A stretch of DNA of 64,000 nucleotides from Tupaia tana. Its lineage: Eukaryota > Chordata > Mammalia > Scandentia > Tupaiidae. The position numbers and the translations under genes were made by a program. The notes beneath the pieces were generated by a model. That model was not told the DNA's origin, did not search any database, and saw only the letters and a program-made list of their open reading frames with translations. The stretch covers positions 7,348,920 through 7,412,919 of the forward strand of contig JAKSZU010000018.1 of NCBI GenBank assembly GCA_026018925.1, in the 5' to 3' direction. Shown one piece after another: positions 34,323 to 46,535 of this stretch. How positions within the stretch are numbered: position 1 is the stretch's first letter; each line of letters opens with the position of its first letter.

Positions 34323-34572
34323 TTCAACAGTTCTGTAAATTCTCATCCTTTATCTCTTAAGATATTATCTTTCTTTTCTTCTCTATGATCTGCTGATAGA
34401 AATTCTACAGCACCTATTTTAAATCTTATATTATTATTGTCTTTAACATTTCATTAATATTTTTTATCTCTGTTTTTCTGTAATAAATTTAGAGCTAATG
34501 CCTCAGATCTTTCAGTTCATGGATTCTTTTAGTTCCTTTTAATCTGCTGTTATACTCAGAAGATGTCCATGA

Positions 34573-34849
34573 TTTTTTTTTTTAAGAGAGATTTTTGCTA
34601 TAGGGGACATGCACTTGCCAGAGAAACAGAGAGAGCAGAAAGTGAGAAGTCACCCCACAGGGGGGATGGTCATGCTGCAGTCCCTTCTCTTCCATTCTCC
34701 TCTCGGGATTTTGGGCACAGACACACACACATACACACACACACACACACATGCCTGGTGTGAGTTTTAAGCCATCAGGTATGAGACTTGAACCTCGGTC
34801 GACTATGTGAAAGTCCAGCAATGTAACCATTATGCCATCTGCTGGTCCC
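34573..34849 (-). mobile_element. tRNA-derived SINE with internal CA run
   Basis: Target duplication TGTCCATGA at 34564-34572 and 34850-34858. AAGTGAGAAGTCACCCCACA, a CA-repeat at about 34719-34752 in place of the CGCACACGCGC segment, GAGACTTGAACCTCGGTCGAC and CATCTGCTGGTCCC. Confidence 0.85.
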
Positions 34850-35989
34850 TGTCCATGAGCTTTATATTTTGAGATGTTGTCCCCCTTAAATACTTTTTCC
34901 ATACTCTCCTGTTCTTTCTTTATAGTTCATAATGTCTCCTTTCCTGTCTTTGATTGTTTTAAACATCCTTATGTTATAGTCCCCTTTAGATTGTTCTATT
35001 GCTTGAAGTTATAGACATAATTCTCTTGTTTGTAGAGTATGCTGACTCAGTTCGTGTTTTGTAATTTTTTATTGTGAGCTCATCTTCAGTAGGGATTTTT
35101 TTTTCACCTGTAAAATTTTCATATAGTCTGGGTTGCAATTTATCTCCAGAATACTTTTACATTGATTTCTATCAGATACTCAGGGACAATACTAGCCTAT
35201 GTTCAATTTCCAAGTTAAATTTTTTTTTTATGATTTGGGGATTTTTCCCCTATGGTGGTATGGTAACTTGGAGCTTCAAGTTCACATACAGAGTAGACTT
35301 GGCGTTTTAAGTTTCCTCATGGGACATTTTTTTCCTACAACACAGATAAATTGTTTGTTTAGCAGCTTATTCTGACTGTGATGGCAAAATGGCTAGAGGG
35401 ACTGTACTAGATGATGGACATGATTCCAACATGGTCTTCCTGTGTCCAAAACCTGCTCTTCTTCAGCCTGGTCACACTGAGTAAAATTCAATGCCCAGGA
35501 TCCAAAGAGAAATTGTGTAAGCAGGATGGACAGTCCGCTGCATGCATGTGACAGGAAGGAGTAGGAAGTATGAAGGCTGCAATGTGTGGTACAGCCAGGG
35601 CCCAGGCACCAAGACTTTGGATGATGCTTTGGCCTCCATGCCCAGCATGTATGGCCAGAGCTCAGCTTTGGACTTGGGCTCCATCATACAATCTGCAGTC
35701 TGGGAGCAGTGGAGGTTCTGTTGCCTCCTGCGTGCTGCTGAGCTTATTCCTCACTGCTCTCACAGCCACAAGGCTGTTACATGGAAGGCTTTGGATAAAA
35801 GGCCCTGGACCCTTCTGAAGGCAGCATGGCCTGTGGTGGAGGATGTAAGCCCCAGAGCCTGCTTGCTTGATTTCAGGGACCACCTGTGCCTCTTTTCTGA
35901 AGATGCACAGACTCACTGTGCTTTTGTGACTTTATTAATAAAACAGGGCTGGAACCATAGGGACTCCCTCAGAAGGCTGAGTGACATTT

Positions 35990-36155
35990 TGAAGCAGTGA
36001 TTCTCAAAGAATAACATGCATGCAAGTGACTTGGGGGTCTTGTGAAAGTGCAGTCTCATCCTGTAGTCTGGGACTCTGCATTTCTAACCAGCACCTGGGT
36101 GATCCAATGCTGTGGGTTAATGAGTGAGGTTTTCAAGCTCTTGGGGCAGAGTCTG
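35990..36155 (+). mobile_element. MER5-like hAT-Charlie element
   Basis: AGCAGTGATTCTCAAAGAAT, CATTTCTAACCAGCACCTGG and GTGATCCAATGC-like end follow the MER5 order. Non-autonomous DNA transposon remnant. Confidence 0.5.
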
Positions 36156-36171
36156 ACACAGAGTACAGCAG

Positions 36172-36430
36172 TGCAGCTGGTCCCCCTTACCTGCTGATTT
36201 ACTTTCTATGGTTTCAGTTATTCACAGTCAACCATGGTCTGAAGCATTCAATGGAACATTCCAGAAATAACCAGTTTGTACGTTTCAAGTGCTACGTCAC
36301 AATGCCTATGTCATTTACCTTACTTTATCTCTTCGGGTAGACATTTTATCATCTCATAGCACAAAACATTTACATTACTTTTATCACAGCATATTGCTGT
36401 AATTGTCCTATTTCATTATTAGTTACTGTT
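36172..36430 (+). mobile_element. Tigger-like DNA transposon fragment
   Basis: GGTCCCCCTTACCTGCTG, TATGGTTTCAGTTATTCACAG, TCAACCATGGTCTGAAG and ACATTCCAGAAATAACCAG resemble the 5' end of a TcMar-Tigger family element. No transposase ORF remains. Confidence 0.45.
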
Positions 36431-36452
36431 GCTAATCTCATATTTTGCTTAA

Positions 36453-36465
36453 TAGATATATATAC

Positions 36466-36514
<49 letters not shown>

Positions 36515-36530
36515 AAATATATATAAAACT
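36453..36530 (+). repeat. (TA)n(CA)n(TA)n microsatellite
   Basis: TATATA flanks around a CA run at 36479-36503. Confidence 0.9.
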
Positions 36531-36689
36531 TTATCACAGGTGTGTATGTCTAGGAAAAAGCAAAGTGTTTGTAGGATTTGGTATTGCTGCTACAATATTC
36601 TTTTGGAACAGATGCTCCATGAATGGATGGGACTTCCTTAAACATTGCTTGGGGTCAGTATATGGAAGGTGATGCCCTGCAGGGCTGTG

Positions 36690-36860
36690 TACTAGACACT
36701 GGGTTAAACACTGTCCATGTATCTTATTCATTGGTCAGTCAAACCAATGAGATAGTTCTGAATTTTACAGATAGGGAGTCTGGGGGAGGCTAAAAATCCA
36801 CTCATAGTCACACCACCAGCAGTGTGGAATAGAAGAGTGGGGTTTGGGCCCCAGAGGTCC
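36690..36860 (-). repeat. MIR SINE, antisense
   Basis: CTAGACACTGGGTTAAACACTG, ATTTTACAGATAGGGAGTC and CACTCATAGTCACACCACC. Confidence 0.55.
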
Positions 36861-36924
36861 AGGGTGCCCCCCAGTAACCCCATAAGCACCACACTATGCA
36901 ATCTCAGCAGGAAACTCTGACCCG

Positions 36925-37060
36925 CCCACTCTCATACCTTGGCTTTGGCACTGACTGCTGTGTTGTCTTGAGAATACAGTGTGTCACCTTTCTCTCTGAG
37001 CCTCACTTTCCCCTTCTATAAGATGGAGCTGGAACAGTGTCCACTACACTGGGGCTAAGG
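36925..37060 (+). repeat. MIR SINE, forward
   Basis: CTCTGAGCCTCACTTTCCCC and TTCTATAAGATGGAGCTGG after a diverged head. Confidence 0.5.
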
Positions 37061-37545
37061 GGCTTGAGACCTGGTGGGCAAGTGCTCTTTCATCTCTTGG
37101 CTAGTCTGAGAATAGTCCCTGATGTGATGGAGGAGCCCCTCTGCATGGTCTGCAGAGCCTTCATGTTGTGTAAGCTCCTCAATCCTCAATGTGGTTTCAC
37201 AGTGGCCTTTCGACAGGATCCTTTCAAGCTTCCCTGTATGTGAGCAAACAGACTGGCCAGCGTTGTTCCACTGTTGCAGGAGAGGGCTGAGAGAGCTACA
37301 GGATCCAAGCAAGTGTTAGTGTGAATCCATGTACCAGGCCCCATGCTAGGTGCCAGTGAGTTTGACATTACTCATATCATCACTAACATCATAGTTAAAC
37401 AGGGGCAACTAAGTCAAAGACAAGCAGATAAAACAGTTGAAGGTGGGGTAAAAGAAGGAAATAATTGGCGTATGAGCAAGGGTGATGGGGGAGGGTGCCT
37501 GGGTAGGGTGGGTCATAGGAGGGTTTTCAGAATCAAGGAGGCTGG

Positions 37546-37808
37546 GGACCAGCAGTTAGCATAATGGCTATGTCACTGGACTCCCACGTAGTCGACCGCG
37601 GTTCGCATCCCGGACCCAGTGGCTTAAAACCCACACCGGATGCGTGTGCGTGCGTGCCCAAGATCCCGAGAGGAGAATGGAGGAGGAGGGATTGCAGCAT
37701 GGCCATCCCCCTGGGGGGTGATTTCTCGCTTTCTGACTCTCTGTCTGTCTGGCGAGTGCACGTGCCCTATGGCAAAAAACTCTCAAAAAAAAAAAAAAAA
37801 AAAAAAAA
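37546..37808 (+). mobile_element. Young long tRNA-derived SINE, forward
   Basis: Target duplication GGAGGCTGG at 37537-37545 and 37811-37819. GGACCAGCAGTTAGCATAATGG, GGTTCGCATCC B box and a 25-base A-tail. Confidence 0.88.
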
Positions 37809-38029
37809 GTGGAGGCTGGTCAGCCCCATGAGGGTAGGAAACAAACAGCAGCGCAAAGGTAATCTGGTGAATATGGGCTTGGCACAAGGTAGGCAGAGCT
37901 GGTGATGGCACACTGGGCTGTCCTGGCCCCTGCCCTGTCCTGCGCCATCCTGGGTGGGTCACTTGCTCCACAGCTGACTGCTGTCCTTTTCTGTATGTGG
38001 GAGGCTACAGCCAGACCGGGGGATCTGCA

Positions 38030-38155
38030 ATGACCAAGAGGCTGGCATGTTTGTGAGTCAGACCAGGGTCTCACTCCACTTTCGAAGCTTGCCAACCGTG
38101 TGGCCCTGGGCTAGTGTCTTAACCTCCCTTGGCCTCCAGTCTCTGGATGGGGTAA
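38030..38155 (+). repeat. MIR-like SINE, forward
   Basis: TGAGTCAGACCAGGGTCTCA, GTGTGGCCCTGGGCTAGTG and TTAACCTCCCTTGGCCTCC. Confidence 0.5.
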
Positions 38156-39153
38156 GAGTTGTGTCATCTTCCCCCGGTGATGCTGGGGGGCTGTAACCCA
38201 CTCCAGGTGCCTGGCCTTCAGTGAGCATTCTTGCTGAGGCAGCACATGTTGTTCTTAGGCTTTCCCGAGTCACCTGTGTCTATCTCCCAAATTCTGTCCT
38301 GCCCTGCTCCCCTACTTATCTGAGACAAAGTCATGGAGCCCTCAAAATAGACAGAGTGCACACGCAGGAGACAAGAGGGCCTAGCCCCAGAATGGCAGGG
38401 CAGCTGACACAGTTATTCCATGTCACGTGTCACGTTTAGTGGCATGAGGAGAGGAACAGAATGCTCTCTATCCAGAATTCACTATTCGCTCCAGAAATGT
38501 GAAGCTCAGTGGCCACAGCATAGTCTTTCCTTTGTGTGTTCACTCTAGCCCTTGTGAGTGGCTGCTATGATTCCTCACTGGTAGAGCCTCATCTATAATG
38601 AGGGATATGACCACCATGTCCCAGGTCCCCTGCCTAGTAAGTTGCAGAGCTGGGCTGCGAACCAGGTGCTTCTAATTCCAGTAGGACTTTGAACTCAGGT
38701 CTGGGCCTGTTGCTAAAGCCACTTACATTGTGCCACCAATGAGCCACGTGAGGGTCTTAGCAGAATTAAAGATGACCACGAGTATAATTAAACTGAGCCA
38801 TCTAGAGATGACTTATGCACCTCAGCGGGGCTGTGCACAGGACTGTTTTTCCATACCTTGTAAAGGGCTAAACAACAAATGCCAGAAGAAGATTTGTAGA
38901 GATTTACCGGGGATTGAAGGGGTTCAAGCCAGGCTTCCAGAGCTGCAGCCAGGGACCACATGGCATGCTGGTTAGCACTTTTCTGCCTGCCTTAGGGATG
39001 GTGCTCTTATTCAGGGAAGGCTCTCTGCACAGGCAAGGCAGATTTTCTTGCCTCTACCCTCGGGGGAAAAGGCTTCTGGTTGGCTTGTGGTCTGAAAGCT
39101 TTGGGCTTAAAAAACAGACACTTAACATCCTGCAAACGCATCTCTGCTTGCAG

Positions 39154-39326
39154 ATCATGAAGGAAGTCCGGCGAGCGCTCTGCAATGCAGCCACAGATGA
39201 CAGCAAACTGCTGCTCCTCAGCGCAGTGGGGAGTGTGTTCTGCAGCGGCCTAGATTACTCCTACCTAATTGGCCGGTTGTCCAGCGACCGAAGAAAGGAG
39301 AGCACTCGGATTGCCGAAGCCATCAG
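39154..39326 (+). CDS. CDYL2: CDYL2 coding exon (crotonase domain, first oxyanion-hole segment)
   Basis: 173-bp exon starting on a codon boundary (ATC ATG AAG) and ending after two bases of an arginine codon (AG|G), with donor GTGAGC at 39327. It encodes 57 full residues, about 279-335 in 506-aa numbering, beginning IMKEVRRALCNAA. The segment LLLLSAVGSVFCSGLDYSY matches the crotonase strand and loop (xFCxGxD) whose backbone amide forms half of the oxyanion hole in enoyl-CoA hydratases. The split arginine codon is restored exactly by the next exon. The internal ATG is not a start; the frame is open from the preceding exon junction. Confidence 0.96.
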
Positions 39327-40679
39327 GTGAGCTTGGCTCCTGTCCAGACACTTTGGGGTCCTACCTAGGATCATCGAATTTAGCAAATAGAACAGGCGGT
39401 CTCGTTAAATTTGAATTTCAAGAATTTTATTTTTAGCACAAATATATCCCGTTTGATAATTGGGGTATACTTATACTAAAAAGTTATTTCTTATCTGTCT
39501 ACATTTCAAATTCTAACTGGGCATCCTGTATTTGATCAGCACCCAGTCTTGACCAAATTAAGGATGCTTTGCTTTCTAGGTTAGATCCCACTTTCATTCT
39601 TTTAATCAAAAAGATATTTTATTTTCTATCAAGGCCTACTTCTGGTAATGCCTCTATTGTCTACACTGCTCCTGCCTGATGGTGGGATTCTCTGGCTGTC
39701 TGGACGTTATGTGTCCTGGGAATGGCATGGCTCAGCAATGAGGTCGATGGAAGGGCTCCCTGGGCAGTTGTGTATTTGCAGATCCAATAGGTTGGCATGC
39801 GTTTCTTCCTCGCTTATTGCCTTTAGGGCAGAAGTTGGGATCCTGGCAGAAGTTGTGACCTTTAGCTCCAACAATGAGTATCCCTTTGGGACACTGAAAG
39901 CTAGTTATTCCTCCATTCTTGCTTAGATACATCAGAAGCAAAAGAGCATGATTTCTAGCCAGGGCTATTTGCCAGCTGCCAGCACTCTCTGGACATCCTC
40001 CACCCCCAGAAGGGCGAACATGCTCACTGTGGCACCTTGTTGAGAAACAGACAAGGACCATAGAGTCAGTAATGTCCCGAGTCTCATGAGAAGATACGCT
40101 TCTTCCACATGGTGTTGGGGAGCCTCAGGCTGCATCCAGGGATTTTCCGCGGCATCTGTCTCAGTGCCTGGAGAGGATGCAGAATCTCCAAGGCGGGATG
40201 CCAGAATGTTCTTGTGTGTGGCACCCCAAGCCTCTCTTCAGGGTCCAGCATCCTCTGGAATATCTGCTTCAAAACACCCCGGTGCTTCCTGTGGGTGAAT
40301 TCCAGCCAGAGAGACATGAAAAGCCTGATCACTGCTGCTTAAAAGGCACCCCAGTTTCAGCTGCTCACAGGCCTTCTGGTACACGAGCCCTCGCCATGTC
40401 CATGGTGGTTAGTTCCGTGCTTGGTCTCAGCCGTGTCTTCTCAGAGCTGCCTTTTCACTTGCTAAGAAGAGCTGCCGGGTCCCCAGGATGCTTTCCTCCT
40501 CACTTCTAGGACCACCGAATCGGCTCCAGAGAACAACACCCATCTCTGCGTCCTGCATATAGTCCTGATCATGGTCATTATTCACTGGTTTGGAGGCATT
40601 CACTGGACTTCATGTGCCCAGGAAACCTGTTTGACATAGTCCTCGTTCCCACTTCTGCTCACACAGCTTGCTGTCATGC

Positions 40680-41090
40680 AGGCCTCTGGCAGTGGGTTGG
40701 ACTGTGGCCCCAGACAGGATGAGTCCGCGTCCCAATCCCTGGAACCCAGGGCCATGATCTTATTTGGAAAAGTTTTTGCAGATTAACTTCTGAATCCTGG
40801 GGTGAGCTCATCAGGATTCGAGGGGCTCCACATCCAAAGAGAATAACCCTCAGAAGAGAAGAGGAGCAGATGCCAACGGAGGAGGAGTGATGTGGCAGAA
40901 AAGGCAGAGATGGGGGATGCAGCGGCAAGCCAGGACACCAAAGGTGGCTGCAGCTGCCAAAGGGAGCAGGACCTGGAGAGACTTCCCCAGAGCCTCTAGG
41001 GGAACCAGCTCTGCCAACACCTTGACCTCTCAATGCTTCAAAATGAGTGGAAACTGCTCATTTATGAGCTAACCGAGAGACAGGAAGTGG
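40680..41090 (+). mobile_element. MLT1-like LTR (ERVL-MaLR), forward
   Basis: TTGGACTGTGGCCCCAGACAG, CCTGGAACCCAGGGCCATGATC, TTATTTGGAAAAGTTTTTGCAG, CAGCTCTGCCAACACCTTGA. Diverged LTR remnant with no coding capacity. Confidence 0.55.
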
Positions 41091-42109
41091 AAAGGGGTGT
41101 CCCCTACATAGCACAGAGACACCGGAAGCGTTTCCAAAGCCCAGGAGCTGGCAGCAGCCCCAGGAGAATCTGAGCTGATCAGCCTGGGAGTAGGTCAGCA
41201 CGTCTGTGTCTCAGCTCCCTGGGTGGCTCTCAGATGCCCTGGGGTTGAGGATGCCTTTCCTGTGCTAACCAGATGGTTTTTGTACCACTGACTGAGAACA
41301 CTGAAAGAGGATCCAGAAGGTCCTTGTTTTTATGTAAGAGGAAAGTGGTTACAGAAGAGAAGAGGGTAAAGAAGGAGGTGTGGCATAAGGCATGAGAAAA
41401 GTCAGAATGTGGATGGAGGACAGATGGAGGCTCAGACAGTGGGGCTGCACAGAGGTGGTACCCACAGGGTCAGGAAGAGATGGTGGTTTTTCCATTAGCA
41501 TCTAGCTTCAGAAGTAGTTTCTGGCCCGACCAACTTCAGAGGCCATGTTCTAGAGTTAGGGAGGCAATATGGCATGACACATTTTGTAGAGAATGTTTTA
41601 TGGATTTCCCAAGCAAGGCCGTGAATGAGGGCACTGTTGCTGAAAAGAGTTTGTTTCTTCCTACAAGTTCTATCCCTGCTCCTGCAGGATGTATTATCAT
41701 GTTTATGGTCTGACATTCTGCTATGAAGGAACTTCATTCAAGACTTAGTGGGGCTGAGACATCTTTTGGGCAAAGAACTATCCCCCATTTCCTGATGACC
41801 CACTGACATCCCTTGCAGTTTTCTGGAGGTGCACTCTCGGCAGGGCTGACCACCGGAGTCTGGGCTTGCTGTGTGGCTCCTGCACCTCCTGAGCAGTGTT
41901 CCCACCTCCCACCCTTGCCCACAGAAAACAAAAACAGACACATACATGACCAGGACACTGTGTTCACTCTGCAGATGTTTGATGAATGAACTAGCAGGTG
42001 TTTCATTCACCTGGGACCCATCCTGAAAGAGAGGCCACCCTCACCTGAACTTGTCACAAGTGGTGCTGGTTTGAGTGTGGTATTCTGGAAGGCACCCCAG
42101 GGACGTGAC

Positions 42110-42345
42110 TGCCTGTGTGGCACCTGGAAGCTCAAATCCACCCCTGCCTCTTGCTAGGGGAACAGCTTTAGGCATATCAGTGATTTCCCTAAGCCTGTTG
42201 GGTCATCTGGAAGAATGGGATCAATCAAAATGATGGTACTTGCCTCACTGCTAGGTTGCTAGGATGCAGAGATGCCCTGTGTGAAGTTCTTGAACTGTTC
42301 CTGGTATATCATACACACTTAGAATAGGCATCAATAATAACTGTT
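42110..42345 (+). repeat. MIR SINE, forward
   Basis: AAATCCACCCCTGCCTCTTG, TTCCCTAAGCCTGTTGGGTC, GGATGCAGAGATGCCCTGTG and AGAATAGGCATCAATAATAA. Confidence 0.55.
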
Positions 42346-43769
42346 CATGCTGTTATACTACTGCTATTCCTAGCCACAAGTTCCAGCAAGCTGAGTCTAA
42401 AGACAGAGTGGGCTCCTTGAGACACCTCTGGGGTCCCAGAATGATAGTTACCAGGTGTGTCTGGTGTTCACAGGTGTCATACTGACTGAATAGGCTCTGA
42501 CTTTTGGCACTGGGAGGGCTCCTCCACAGCTCTGGGTGCAGGGAATGGACCATTGGGTCACAGAAGAAATGCCAGTTACTCCAGGTGAAATCCTTGAGCA
42601 GTTTTTTTTCTGAGTCTCCTTGGGGTCAAGACACTGGATCACACAGCAGCCATGAAGATTGAATGAAGGCTGTGTCCACCCTTCTCAGCAGATGTCCTAC
42701 CATGATAATGGCAGTAGGGACCGGTGCTCCCTGCGTGTCAGGTGCTGTGCCTTGGGGGAAACCGTCTCATTTAAGCCTCACTTGGCCCTGTGAGGAGAAA
42801 TAGTTGGCTTCCTCATTTCATAGAGAATGAAACGAGACTCCAGAGATCAGCCGCCTGTCCCTGCTCTTACCTCTAGTGATAGGCAGAGTAGAAACAAGCC
42901 GTTTAGCTTCCAGAGTTCTGCCCCTTCTGTCACATCAGAGCATCTCAGAGCATGGTCAGGGGAAGACACAGGGCTCTGGTTGGGCAGAGGAACTGCAAGG
43001 GCTGAGTCTAGCTGGATGGCTTTGGACGCTGGGGAGGAGAGCAAACAATCTTCTGAGCGCGGCCCGGCCATCGCAGTGAGGATCAGATATCTGAGCAGCG
43101 AGGTCTGAAATGCAATATCCTGTTTGCTGTTTGGCTCCTCCATCCACCAGACCCTTGTGATAGAGATCTGCCGCCTCAGGTGAGAGAAAATGGGTGGGGG
43201 GGCAGTCTTCACATAACATTTTTAGATCAAGGAAATGAAATGAGAGTCAGGTTGGAATGAAATAGGAGGGGTTGGGACTGGAGAGTCGGGGTTTGCAAGC
43301 TTGGCTTTTCCTTTCTTCCCACGAGTTCCTGTTGCCCTTGTACAGAGCTCAAGTTGAAAACCACAGAGTGGAAGGCTCTGGGATCTAGAAGGGGAAGACT
43401 CTAGAAGTTGTGAGGGTGTCCTGTGAATGACAGAGCTGAGGTATTGGGAATATGAGAGAGGCCTGCATAATGTCTGCAGCAGGAAAGCTATCTTAGTAGG
43501 CATGGACCTTCTTTTATTGAAAACATCCAACACCAGTGGGACGATGGATCCTCAGAATGTTATAAAGGGAATTTTGTACTGAGTAGAAGATTTAGCTCAG
43601 TGAGTCTTAAAGTCCTTCCCAACTCTAGGATCCAAGATTCTAGAATTACATGAGTACTCTGGAATGGGATATCTAATGAAAATCACCCAAATTCTGGAGT
43701 TCCAAGGATCCTGCAAAGAAGCTCCTTATCTCCTAAAAACTCCAAATTGCATTGGATAAAAAGCACTTT

Positions 43770-44215
43770 TAAACACCAGTGACCTTCGTTATCTATTTAA
43801 CAGGGACATACAGTGTTTCTCTCATAGTCTGGCTTGCTTCACTCAGCATTAAATCTTCCATATTTACCCACTTTCTATAAAATATTGAATGTCTACACTC
43901 TATGACAGAAACAAAAAGGCTGGAAGGTATAAAGGCATGGATAACAACTATAGATAGCAGAGATAGTTCAGGAAGAGGATGGACAGTGGGGGTAGGACGG
44001 GAGTGAGGGAATCAAGGGGAAATAAAAGCAAAATCATTTAGTGAACACAAAAATAGAAATTTACCTGATGAAGATAATGTATATGGTAATATCTTTGAAC
44101 TAATATACAATGTATTTATGCTTGGAAAATCCATTCTGTATGCTGTAAAGAGATACAGTGATTGCATGTTAAAAAATTAGAAAATTAAAACAAAACAAAA
44201 CTAGTGACCTAACCT
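43770..44215 (+). repeat. Solo HAL1-type 3' tail, forward strand
   Basis: Forward copy of the tail unit. The segment from about 43960 (AGAGATAGTTCAGGAAGAGG) to GGAAAATCCATTCTGTATGCTGTAA and the A-rich end near 44200 matches the reverse complement of 14505-14780. Probably a 5'-truncated insertion. Confidence 0.5.
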
Positions 44216-46324
44216 AAAACCTAACTGTGAGGTTGGGAAGTGAAGCCAGATGGGCCATTGGAAAACCAGGCATCAGAAAGTCATGATGCCAGGACTTCCT
44301 CTTTGACGTAGTGTGTCTTTTTGGTTAGCCATAGTGGGGCCAGCAGTGACTGAGGTAACTCCATCATCTCAGACAATGAGATGCCTCAAGCCTGGGTCAA
44401 AGGTACAAACATTTATGGTGACTTACGTGGATCATATGATACCCCTTCCTCAGCAGAATTACCCCAGCAGAATAACAAGCAGTCAACTTCTCAGAGCTGA
44501 CATACCACCGTGATACCCACACATATCGATAAGAATAAGAGAGAAGACAACATCACTTGAAAGGAATAAATCAACTTGACATTTGTATTAATTATTAGCT
44601 GCTATAAAACATCCATTAGAAATATATATAACAACTCAGTTGCAATAAGCAATTAATTTCTAATATATGTAAATCTAAAACAAATATCCCTGATCCACTT
44701 GTATCTGTCTTGGTGACTCAGGAACCTAGACTCTTTTCTCTTGTGGCTCCACAAACATCTTCCAAGACTGCCATATTCATCAAGATGAACAGGCTGTAGG
44801 ACTGCACAGTGGGAGGTTTTTTGTGTGTATAGCTTCTACTCACAGTCTGTTGATCAGTGCTTGGGAACTTGGCCACAGCGTATTGCAGAGGAGACCGGAC
44901 AATATGGTCTACCAGTTGACTGAGGAGGAAGAAGGAAGGAGAAGCAGGTTTGGTAAAGCACTGGCCCATCACTGCTACACTTGGGCAATCTGCTCTTCTT
45001 CTAGGAGGCTCATGTGTTTATTCAACAGCTATTTACTAAGAGCAAATTCCAATACTGAGGGAAGCCAAGCAATGCCCCAAGCAGACCTGCATGTCTTAAG
45101 GAGCTAAAGGAGAAGACGCGTTCAGAAGTCAGCAAGTAAGCAAATAATTAGGGTGATTGAAATGATGATAATGATGCTGTCTAAGAACTCTCAGAGGACT
45201 GTGTGGCTCATGCACAGTGACCAGGAACCAGAGTGATGGATGTGATGGAGGCCTGGAGAGGAAGAAGAGGCAGGCCAAGGTCATGGTTGGGAGTTTGGAT
45301 TTTATTTTTTTGAGTTCTTTGTAATTTTCAATCCTCTATCTGAGGATAATAAAGATACAGGATTTACTAGATATTTTGGATTTTTCCTCCACATACAGAT
45401 GAATGTCAAAATTTTATAGATCTTATATAGCAACCATGGGAAAGGCAAAAAGCTGTCTAAGGCAAAGAAAGTACAGGTTATTGCTGGTGGCTCTGATTCT
45501 TAGGTAAAGATGCATGCTGTAACCTTGCTCAATGCAGGACAGGAAGAGAAAATTTTGCCCCGTCCTATAGCATGACTCCGGAAGTCTCATGCCCACAAAA
45601 GATCCAGAATCCCTCCCCAGGTTTAGTCAAAGCCACCCTTACATGTATACTTTCTGTGGCATTTTAGAACCACCTGAGGATGTGGCATGAACCAGGGAGT
45701 TCAGAATCAGACCAACCAGGATTGAAAGAAATCCTAAACGTCACCCATCCCACCCTGTGCCCACCATCTGAAGCTGGAATTATCTCTGTTTCTTAATCCA
45801 AAGTAATCATCGAGCCAAAAGTGGAATTCTTCCAAGAAAGAGATATCCATGCCCCTTGAAGCCCCTCCCAACCTCCCAATTCCACCTTCAGCCAGTGAGG
45901 TTAGCACATCCTGTTGCTCTTTGAGTTGAAATATGCCTTTCTGTAACACCCTCTTTTTGGTGCTCTCTCTGCTTCAGAACCTAAGCGTTCATGTTGTCTT
46001 TCTTAGGATATGTACAATTGTTGTCAGTATCTAGGGTGTCCATATAATTCACTGGCCAAATCATGACTTTGGGGAGTAGAAGGGGATGGTAACTGCCATT
46101 TGCAGCCCTGGGTAGCAGGCAAGGTCTGAGACAGCCACCCCACTGACACCCCTCTGAAGATCTGGCAGCCTGGTGACTCAGAATCAGGGGCAGTGAGGCC
46201 TTCACCTGGCACCAGCTCACCTCTGACTACTTGAGGGTGCAGGAAGCACCTGGGAGAATTATGGGAGTCCGTGGGGCTTGACTACCTGTGGTCCCCTGTT
46301 AACCAGTTGTTCTCTCTCATCTAG

Positions 46325-46535
46325 GGACTTTGTGAAGGCCTTTATCCAGTTTAAGAAACCCATTGTGGTGGCCATCAATGGGCCGGCCCTGGGCCTGGGT
46401 GCCTCCATCCTACCCCTCTGTGACATCGTGTGGGCCAGCGAGAAGGCCTGGTTTCAGACGCCCTACGCCACCATCCGCCTCACACCCGCTGGCTGCTCAT
46501 CCTACACCTTCCCCCAGATCCTGGGTGTGGCTCTG
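46325..46535 (+). CDS. CDYL2: CDYL2 coding exon (core of the crotonase domain)
   Basis: 211-bp exon. Its first base completes the split arginine codon and it ends on a codon boundary at donor GTAAGT (46536). It encodes 70 residues, about 337-406: DFVKAFIQFKKPIVVAINGP, then ALGLGASILPLCDIVW and the stretch from ASEKAWF to ILGVAL. Compared with catalytic enoyl-CoA hydratases, the GGGCE motif is GLGAS here and the PE motif is PY, so both usual catalytic glutamates appear replaced (Ser and Tyr). Glycines shaping the second oxyanion-hole amide remain. This fits the known view that CDY-family crotonase domains bind CoA and corepressors or self-associate rather than act as ordinary hydratases. The loss is read directly; its functional effect is inference. 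Confidence 0.97.

Larger units (their letters stand above)
33405..35330 (-). mobile_element. Old L1/HAL1 ORF1 region, antisense, split by an LTR and a SINE
   Basis: 33405-33790 follows the antisense ORF1 C-terminal order (GTTTAGCTGGGTAAAGAATT, ATGACTAATCAAATGCTTGC, TTTTATTTTGTCTTCAAT). 34325-35330 continues with the antisense N-terminal/5' part (TTTTTATCTCTGTTTTTCTG, TTGTTTGTAGAGTATGCTGA). The LTR at about 33800-34320 and SINE at 34573-34849 were inserted later. All frames are broken. Confidence 0.5.
26372..39153 (+). other. CDYL2: CDYL2 intron, 12.8 kb
   Basis: GT donor at 26372 and AG acceptor at 39152-39153 (TCTCTGCTTGCAG). It contains MIR, L1, L2, MLT1-like LTR, MER5-like, Tigger-like and SINE copies listed separately. 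Nothing identifiable was seen in about 28820-29860, 30100-30690, 31690-32530 (apart from A-runs), 37060-37535, 37870-38020 and 38160-39150. Confidence 0.9.
39327..46324 (+). other. CDYL2: CDYL2 intron, 7.0 kb
   Basis: Donor GTGAGC at 39327, acceptor CTCATCTAG ending at 46324. It holds an MLT1-like LTR (about 40.68-41.09 kb), MIR-like sequence and a forward HAL1-type 3' tail (about 43.77-44.21 kb). Nothing recognisable was found in about 39330-40670, 41100-42100, 42350-43760 and 44230-46300. Confidence 0.9.
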
